Shown piece by piece: positions 6,466 through 11,085 of a DNA stretch of 11,085 bases; within the stretch, counting starts at the first letter, position 1; each line of letters begins with the position of its first letter. The notes under the pieces are model-generated. The model had not been told where the DNA came from and made no database searches. It saw only the letters and a list, made by a program, of their open reading frames with translations. The stretch comes from Coxiellaceae bacterium (lineage in GTDB: Bacteria; Pseudomonadota; Gammaproteobacteria; Coxiellales; Coxiellaceae): the NCBI GenBank assembly GCA_014238445.1, contig JABABC010000005.1:1-11085 (forward strand), written 5' to 3'. Both the position numbers and the translations under genes were made by a program.

Positions 6466-6690
6466 ATGCCACAAGTTGAAATTCAAGAACAAGGTTCATT
6501 TGACGTTGCTGTGCGCCGCTTCAAGCGCATGTGCGAAAAAGCCGGTATTCCAAGCAAATTACGTGAAATGGAATTCTATGAAAAACCGACCTCTAAACGC
6601 AAACGCCAAAAGGCTGCTGCCGTTAAGCGTCATGCTAAAAAGCTACAAAAAGAACAAGAAAACCGAGACCGTGAACGCGTTCGCTACTAA
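6466..6690 (+). CDS. rpsU: 30S ribosomal protein S21
   Basis: Small basic protein of the 30S subunit, involved in translation initiation. The 74-aa sequence matches S21 along its whole length: FDVAVRRFKRMCEKAG, REMEFYEKPTSKRKRQKA and AVKRHAKKLQKE are family-typical, followed by a charged Arg-rich end. It is 3 residues longer than the E. coli protein. AAGG lies upstream at 6450-6453, a rather long 12 nt from the ATG. It is the first gene of the rpsU-yqeY-dnaG-rpoD cluster and starts 188 nt after the HAD gene, behind the best promoter candidate in the window. Only 9 nt separate it from yqeY. An overlapping frame starting at 6476 is a shadow of this gene. Confidence 0.98.
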   Translation: MPQVEIQEQGSFDVAVRRFKRMCEKAGIPSKLREMEFYEKPTSKRKRQKAAAVKRHAKKLQKEQENRDRERVRY

Positions 6691-6699
6691 GCTGTAATT

Positions 6700-7155
6700 A
6701 TGAGTCACCTCTCTCTGATAGAACAAATTAATGAAGACATCAAGTCAGCCATGAGATCTAAAGACACTGATCGGCTGACTACGCTTCGTATGCTAAAAGC
6801 TGCCATCAAACAGCGTGACATCGATACGCAAACCGCCACAACTGACCAAGACGCACTGGCTATTATTAATAAAATGGTCAAACAGCGCAAAGAATCTACA
6901 GAGCAGTATCTTGCCGCACAACGACCAGAGCTTGCTGCAAAAGAACAACTCGAGATTGGTATCCTTTTCACCTACCTCCCAGAACAACTCGATGAAACAG
7001 CCATTTTAGCTGCGATTGACCAAGCCATTAACTCATCTGACGCAAACTCTATCAAGGACATGGGCGCAGTGATGGGGCTGCTCAAGTCACAATTACAAGG
7101 CCGAGCAGACATGGCCGTGATTAGCAAACACGTCAGGGCTAGGCTCAGCGCATAA
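6700..7155 (+). CDS. yqeY: GatB/YqeY domain protein
   Basis: Small helical protein of the YqeY family, which shares its fold with the C-terminal tRNA-binding tail of GatB in the Asp-tRNA(Asn)/Glu-tRNA(Gln) amidotransferase. Its cellular role is not established. The 151-aa length is standard. Family features include the N-terminal IKSAMRSKDTDRLTTLRML stretch, KQRKES, YLPEQL and the C-terminal KDMGAVMGLLKSQLQGRADM. The ATG at 6700 has no recognisable ribosome site but aligns with the family start and lies 9 nt after rpsU, so reinitiation is plausible. It stands between rpsU and dnaG, a position seen in many gammaproteobacteria though not in E. coli. Confidence 0.94.
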   Translation: MSHLSLIEQINEDIKSAMRSKDTDRLTTLRMLKAAIKQRDIDTQTATTDQDALAIINKMVKQRKESTEQYLAAQRPELAAKEQLEIGILFTYLPEQLDETAILAAIDQAINSSDANSIKDMGAVMGLLKSQLQGRADMAVISKHVRARLSA

Positions 7156-7171
7156 AACATTGCATACTATA

Positions 7172-7202
7172 GCCTCATTTTTTAGCTGGCGAATCACGAG
7201 GC
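7172..7202 (+). promoter_or_regulatory. Possible hairpin covering the dnaG ribosome binding site
   Basis: GCCTC at 7172-7176 is perfectly complementary to GAGGC at 7198-7202, and the second arm contains the GAGG ribosome site of dnaG (5 nt before the ATG). The 21-nt loop includes a T6 run but no strong inner stem. If formed, the hairpin would limit dnaG translation, in line with the known low output of DnaG from this operon in E. coli. The stem is short and unproven. Confidence 0.3.
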
Positions 7203-7206
7203 ACCT

Positions 7207-8961
7207 ATGAGCGGTCGTATTGCACAACACTTTATCCTACAACTCCTCGAGCGCATCAATATTGCTGACGTTGTCAGCGCACATACCTCTATCCAACTCA
7301 AAGGTAAAGATCACTCAGGCTGCTGCCCCTTCCATCAAGAAAAAACCCCTTCCTTTACCGTGAGCACCGAAAAACAGTTTTACCATTGCTTTGGTTGCGG
7401 CGCCCATGGTAATGCTATTGGATTCCTCATGGCGATCAACCACCAAAGCTTTCCAGAAGCCGTGCAAGACCTGGCTTCTCAAGCTGGTCTGGATGTCATC
7501 TACGAAGGCAATACAGCACCCCCAACTGCTGTATACGAACCCCTATACGCACTACTGGCGCAAGCGAGCTCTCTCTATCAACAAGCACTCCCCCAGCACA
7601 CACACGCCGTAAAGTACTTACAATCACGCGGGATTAACGCACAAGCCCAACAACATTTTTTAATCGGCTACGCTCCCAATGACTGGCATGCCTTAAAACC
7701 ACTCAACAACTCCGCAACCACAGAGACACAACTCTTAACCTGCGGGCTCATGGTGGACAATAAAAAACGTTATGATCGATTTCGCGACCGTATCATGTTT
7801 CCCATTCGCAACACACAAGGTAAAGTCGTTGGCCTTGGTGGTCGATCGCTAGGTGACGCCAAACCTAAATATTTAAATTCACCGGAAACACCGGTCTTTC
7901 ATAAAAATCATGAACTGTACGGCCTCTATGAAGCACGACAAGCACAACCCAAGCTTCCCTATGTCATTGTGGTTGAAGGCTATATGGATGTTATAGCGCT
8001 CTTTCAATTCCAATTCCCTACGGCCATCGCCACACTAGGGACAGCTGTTAATGCGACCCATATTCGAAAAATCCTACGCTATACCAAACGCATCATATTT
8101 TGCTTTGATGGTGACCGTGCCGGTCAAAATGCCTCTTGGAAAGCCCTACTCGCGATGCTACCGGTTCTCTCTCAAGGCGTGGACGTCAAATTCCTTTCAC
8201 TGCCTGACCAACAAGATCCAGACAGCTACCTACGGGAAAAAGGCAGAGCAGCTTTTAAACAAGCACTGGAACATGCTCCTCGGTTATCTGACAAACTATT
8301 CCATGAACTGGAGCAACGTTACCCACTAAGCCACATCGCCAACCAATCTCAATTTGCTCACGAAGCACTTCAGTGCATTGAATCTATTCCAGCAGGTTTC
8401 TATCATGACCTCATGGTCAATGCCCTAGCTAAACGGCTCAACCTGGATCGTGCGCAACTAGAGCAACTGACACACAATAAAACCGCTCCCGTAACCGTCA
8501 GCTCACCACCTACAGTACCCAAGCCTCGTCATGGGCGTATCCAGATCATACCCGCCATAGAGCAAGCTAATCTACTGTTACTGCACCATCCATCACTCAT
8601 TAGTATCATTGACACAAATTTTAATATCCCCCCATCTGACACCAATGAGCTCTCCATGTTACGCCAACTTTTACAGACGCTCCGTCAAAAGCCTTCGCTA
8701 ACGACCGGTCAGCTGTTTGCTCAACTCGAAACAACCTCCCTCAAACACTACGCGTCTCAACTAGCAATCACACCGCTCAACCTCATCGAGACTAGTCATA
8801 AAAACACACTCCGAGAAACGGTCATATACCTCCAACAACAACAACATCAACACCAGGCCGATGAGTTACTCCATCGCGCCAAGTCTCAAGGTATAAACCT
8901 CGATGAAAAAAAACAACTACAACGCCTATTAATGCAAATCAATGAAAACAAACTAGAATAA
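7207..8961 (+). CDS. dnaG: DNA primase
   Basis: Synthesises RNA primers for chromosome replication, working with the replicative helicase DnaB at the fork. The 584-aa protein has the N-terminal zinc-binding domain with the CHC2 pattern Cys40, His43, Cys61, Cys64; the core catalytic region with RFRDRIMFPI at 191-200 and KPKYLNSPETP at 219-229; and the Toprim domain with VVEGYMDV (Glu257, Asp261) and FDGDRAG (Asp301, Asp303) that bind catalytic metal. The C-terminal 130-140 residues are poorly conserved and Gln/His/Leu-rich, as expected of the helicase-binding domain. The VGLGGR segment differs slightly from the common GFGGR. The ATG at 7207 has GAGG 5 nt upstream. It lies 51 nt after yqeY and is followed by rpoD. 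Confidence 0.98.
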   Translation: MSGRIAQHFILQLLERINIADVVSAHTSIQLKGKDHSGCCPFHQEKTPSFTVSTEKQFYHCFGCGAHGNAIGFLMAINHQSFPEAVQDLASQAGLDVIYEGNTAPPTAVYEPLYALLAQASSLYQQALPQHTHAVKYLQSRGINAQAQQHFLIGYAPNDWHALKPLNNSATTETQLLTCGLMVDNKKRYDRFRDRIMFPIRNTQGKVVGLGGRSLGDAKPKYLNSPETPVFHKNHELYGLYEARQAQPKLPYVIVVEGYMDVIALFQFQFPTAIATLGTAVNATHIRKILRYTKRIIFCFDGDRAGQNASWKALLAMLPVLSQGVDVKFLSLPDQQDPDSYLREKGRAAFKQALEHAPRLSDKLFHELEQRYPLSHIANQSQFAHEALQCIESIPAGFYHDLMVNALAKRLNLDRAQLEQLTHNKTAPVTVSSPPTVPKPRHGRIQIIPAIEQANLLLLHHPSLISIIDTNFNIPPSDTNELSMLRQLLQTLRQKPSLTTGQLFAQLETTSLKHYASQLAITPLNLIETSHKNTLRETVIYLQQQQHQHQADELLHRAKSQGINLDEKKQLQRLLMQINENKLE

Positions 8962-9036
8962 CACTAGCCAGCCCCCCCACTTATCTGTAAAATGCGCTGT
9001 CATTCTTACCATATTCACGACAGGGTTGATCAAAAA

Positions 9037-10968
9037 ATGTCCGAAGATAATCGCAGTATTGGTGCACTACTTAAAAAAGCGAACGAGCAAGGCTACCTCT
9101 TGCACGAAGACCTACTCAACTTCCTACCCAGTGAATTGGTTGACTCTAACAACGACTTAGAACGCATCATTTCAAGCCTACAAGAGCGTGGCATTGATGT
9201 CTTTGACTCACAACCCTCTGAAGACGACATCCGACTCAAACAATTACAAGAACGCGCCAATGTCTCTGAAGATGATATTAAAGAAAGCATCATGGAAATT
9301 GAGGCCATCCATCGCACCACGGATACCGTCCGCATGTACATGCGCGAAATGGGAACCGTTGAACTCCTGACCCGCGAAGGCGAAATCATCATCGCCAAAC
9401 GCATTGAAGATGGCATCCGACAAATGATGAGTGCGCTCGCGCATTATCCCGAAACTGTCCAAAGCCTACTCGATCAATACGACGAGCTCATTGCCAACGA
9501 AGGTCGCCTATCCGATCTTATTATCGGCTTTTTTGATGATGAACCACAACCTGCGACACACCTCAAAAAACCAATAACACCAGAGGCTAAGGCAGCAAAA
9601 TCGATAGAGGAAAAACCATCTAAAGACCCCAAAGAAACCACTCAAACGGCAGACAATACCACTGAAAAAGAAAACAGTGGAGAGAATGATAGTACTAGCA
9701 CCTCTAACAATAGTACCGATGATAGTGATGAAGAAGCAGAATCAGGTCCAGACCCTATTCATACTGCAGCGAAAATTGCATTACTGCGCAAATATCATGA
9801 CCAATACGTAAAAGCCATCACTAAGCATGATAAAAAACATAAAACTGCACAAAAAAACTTAGCAAATCTCACTGAGCAATACTCACTTTTCAAGCTGGCT
9901 ATAAAGCCCTTTTCCCGACAAACACATATGTTACGCTCGTACTTACGCGAGATCCGAGAACAAGAAAAAATCATCCTAACTTATTGCGTTACTCGCTCCA
10001 AAGTAGCTCGCAAACCCTTCATCAATTCCTTCATACGTAATGAAACAGATCCCAAATGGTTTGAGCAATTTGCAAAGCAACACACCCAGCAAGCTGAACA
10101 GCTTTATACCTATGAAAAAGAAATTAAACGCGCACAGCGCAAACTAGCTGATATCGAAGAACGCGCCAACCTTTCCATCAACGATATCAAGGAAATTAAC
10201 CGTCGCGTATCCATCGGCGAGGCCAAGACACGTCGCGCTAAAAAAGAAATGATTGAAGCCAACTTACGCTTAGTGATTTCCATTGCCAAAAAATACACGA
10301 ATCGCGGCCTGCAATTTCTTGACCTCATTCAAGAAGGCAACGTCGGCCTGATGAAAGCTGTTGATAAATTTGAATACCGTCGTGGTTACAAGTTTTCAAC
10401 CTATGCGACCTGGTGGATCCGCCAAGCCATTACACGCTCGATTGCAGACCAAGCTAGGACCATTCGTATTCCCGTTCACATGATTGAAACCATCAATAAA
10501 CTGAATCGCATTCAGCGCCAAATCCTTCAAGAAACCGGCCAAGAAGCTCCGCCTGAAGAACTCGCTAAAATCATGCTGATGCCAGAAGATAAAATACGCA
10601 AAGTCCTTAAAATCGCCAAGGAACCCATCTCCATGGAAACACCCATTGGTGAAGATGAAGATTCAACCTTAGGGGATTTTGTGGAAGACGGGGCAGCGCA
10701 AGCACCGCTCGATTTTGCAACAGCAGCGGGCCTTAAAGAAGCCACGCAAGATGTTTTAGGGTCACTCACGCCACGTGAAGCAAAGGTGCTTCGCATGCGC
10801 TTCGGCATTGACATGAACACTGACCACACACTAGAAGAGGTCGGCAAACAATTTGATGTGACTCGTGAACGGATCCGACAGATTGAAGCGAAGGCATTAC
10901 GTAAACTGCGCCACCCATCACGTGCGGAGCAGCTACATAGCTTCATGGATCAAGAAGAAGATCGCTAA
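9037..10968 (+). CDS. rpoD: RNA polymerase sigma factor RpoD (sigma-70)
   Basis: Primary sigma factor that directs RNA polymerase to housekeeping promoters. The preferred ATG at 9037 gives 643 aa beginning MSEDNRSIGALLKKANEQGY, matching the start of region 1.1; the frame extends to an ATG at 8992, but that adds 15 residues without a ribosome site. Region 1.2 is near 90-125 (VRMYMREMG). A long non-conserved region follows, including an acidic Ser/Thr/Asn-rich stretch at about 166-238. Region 2 (about 395-470) contains ANLRLVISIAKKY, DLIQEGN, KFSTYATWWIRQAITRSI; region 3 follows with PVHMIETINKL; region 4.2 has VTRERIRQIEAKALRKLRHPSR, the -35 binding helix-turn-helix. It is slightly longer than E. 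coli RpoD (613 aa). The 75-nt spacer after dnaG has a C7 run. It is the last gene of the operon. Confidence 0.98.
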   Translation: MSEDNRSIGALLKKANEQGYLLHEDLLNFLPSELVDSNNDLERIISSLQERGIDVFDSQPSEDDIRLKQLQERANVSEDDIKESIMEIEAIHRTTDTVRMYMREMGTVELLTREGEIIIAKRIEDGIRQMMSALAHYPETVQSLLDQYDELIANEGRLSDLIIGFFDDEPQPATHLKKPITPEAKAAKSIEEKPSKDPKETTQTADNTTEKENSGENDSTSTSNNSTDDSDEEAESGPDPIHTAAKIALLRKYHDQYVKAITKHDKKHKTAQKNLANLTEQYSLFKLAIKPFSRQTHMLRSYLREIREQEKIILTYCVTRSKVARKPFINSFIRNETDPKWFEQFAKQHTQQAEQLYTYEKEIKRAQRKLADIEERANLSINDIKEINRRVSIGEAKTRRAKKEMIEANLRLVISIAKKYTNRGLQFLDLIQEGNVGLMKAVDKFEYRRGYKFSTYATWWIRQAITRSIADQARTIRIPVHMIETINKLNRIQRQILQETGQEAPPEELAKIMLMPEDKIRKVLKIAKEPISMETPIGEDEDSTLGDFVEDGAAQAPLDFATAAGLKEATQDVLGSLTPREAKVLRMRFGIDMNTDHTLEEVGKQFDVTRERIRQIEAKALRKLRHPSRAEQLHSFMDQEEDR

Positions 10969-10992
10969 ACACACTCTCTCAATCATTCAAAG

Positions 10993-11024
10993 CACGGCAA
11001 GCAACCGCTTTCCGTGTTTTTTTT
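10993..11024 (+). terminator. Intrinsic terminator after rpoD
   Basis: CACGGCAAGC (10993-11002) pairs with GCTTTCCGTG (11007-11016) over 10 positions with a single C/T mismatch, around an AACC loop, and is followed directly by eight T residues (11017-11024). It starts 24 nt past the rpoD stop and closes the rpsU-yqeY-dnaG-rpoD operon. The last 60 bases of the window are A/T-rich with no ORF I can support. Confidence 0.9.
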
Positions 11025-11085
11025 ACACCAACTTCTGAAAACACAAACCTTAAAATAACATTTATTGTTTCTTTAAAAAAAACAA

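Noticed and set aside
6476..6697. Second frame of similar length over rpsU
   Set aside because: The overlapping frame gives a full-length S21 match, whereas this one has no family resemblance.
7141..7206. Promoter or intrinsic terminator between yqeY and dnaG
   Set aside because: TACTAT near 7165 has no -35 partner, and the T6 run lies in the loop of the GCCTC/GAGGC pair, not after a stem.
8992..9036. Upstream ATG for rpoD adding 15 residues
   Set aside because: No ribosome site, Cys/His-rich extension absent from sigma-70 proteins, and the internal ATG gives the expected region 1.1 start.
10527..10946. 139-codon minus-strand frame inside rpoD
   Set aside because: It lies opposite sigma-70 regions 3 and 4, which are clearly conserved; Ser/Arg-rich shadow translation.

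Overview
The window looks like an ordinary core-genome stretch of a gammaproteobacterium with moderately AT-rich DNA. The rpsU-yqeY-dnaG-rpoD order (the macromolecular synthesis operon with yqeY inserted) is typical of many Gammaproteobacteria. The short PanC and the use of a type III pantothenate kinase recall Legionella/Coxiella-like lineages. That placement is from memory of family features and is only a weak guess.

Layout. Positions 1-4148 are transcribed leftward. At the left edge lies the first 17 codons of a probable aminopeptidase N gene (pepN), preceded by nhaA (Na+/H+ antiporter). Next comes a tightly packed pantothenate/CoA operon read panB-panC-panD-coaX, whose junctions overlap by 4 nt (panB/panC) or 1 nt (panC/panD), or are separated by 1 nt (panD/coaX). 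Positions 4149-4403 form a divergent control region with candidate promoters in both directions and an 11-nt direct repeat. Positions 4404-11024 are transcribed rightward: an NhaP-type cation/proton antiporter, a YqeG-like HAD phosphatase, then rpsU, yqeY, dnaG and rpoD, closed by a clear intrinsic terminator.

How the genes work together. PanB and PanD supply the two halves of pantothenate, PanC joins them, and CoaX phosphorylates the product, the first committed step to CoA. Ketopantoate reductase (PanE) is not in the window and must be encoded elsewhere or replaced by IlvC. NhaA and NhaP are unrelated antiporter families that both handle Na+ and pH. The right-hand operon couples translation (S21), replication priming (DnaG) and housekeeping transcription (sigma-70).

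Several starts were moved from the longest open frame to the start with a sensible ribosome site or family alignment: coaX 2172, panD 2533, panB 4148, the HAD gene 5717 and rpoD 9037. I found no mobile element, CRISPR array, tRNA, rRNA or defence-like cassette. The observations worth a second look are modest: departures from consensus in PanC, a possible hairpin over the dnaG ribosome site, the architecture of the divergent control region, a long acidic insert in sigma-70, and a C>G strand bias that does not follow gene direction.
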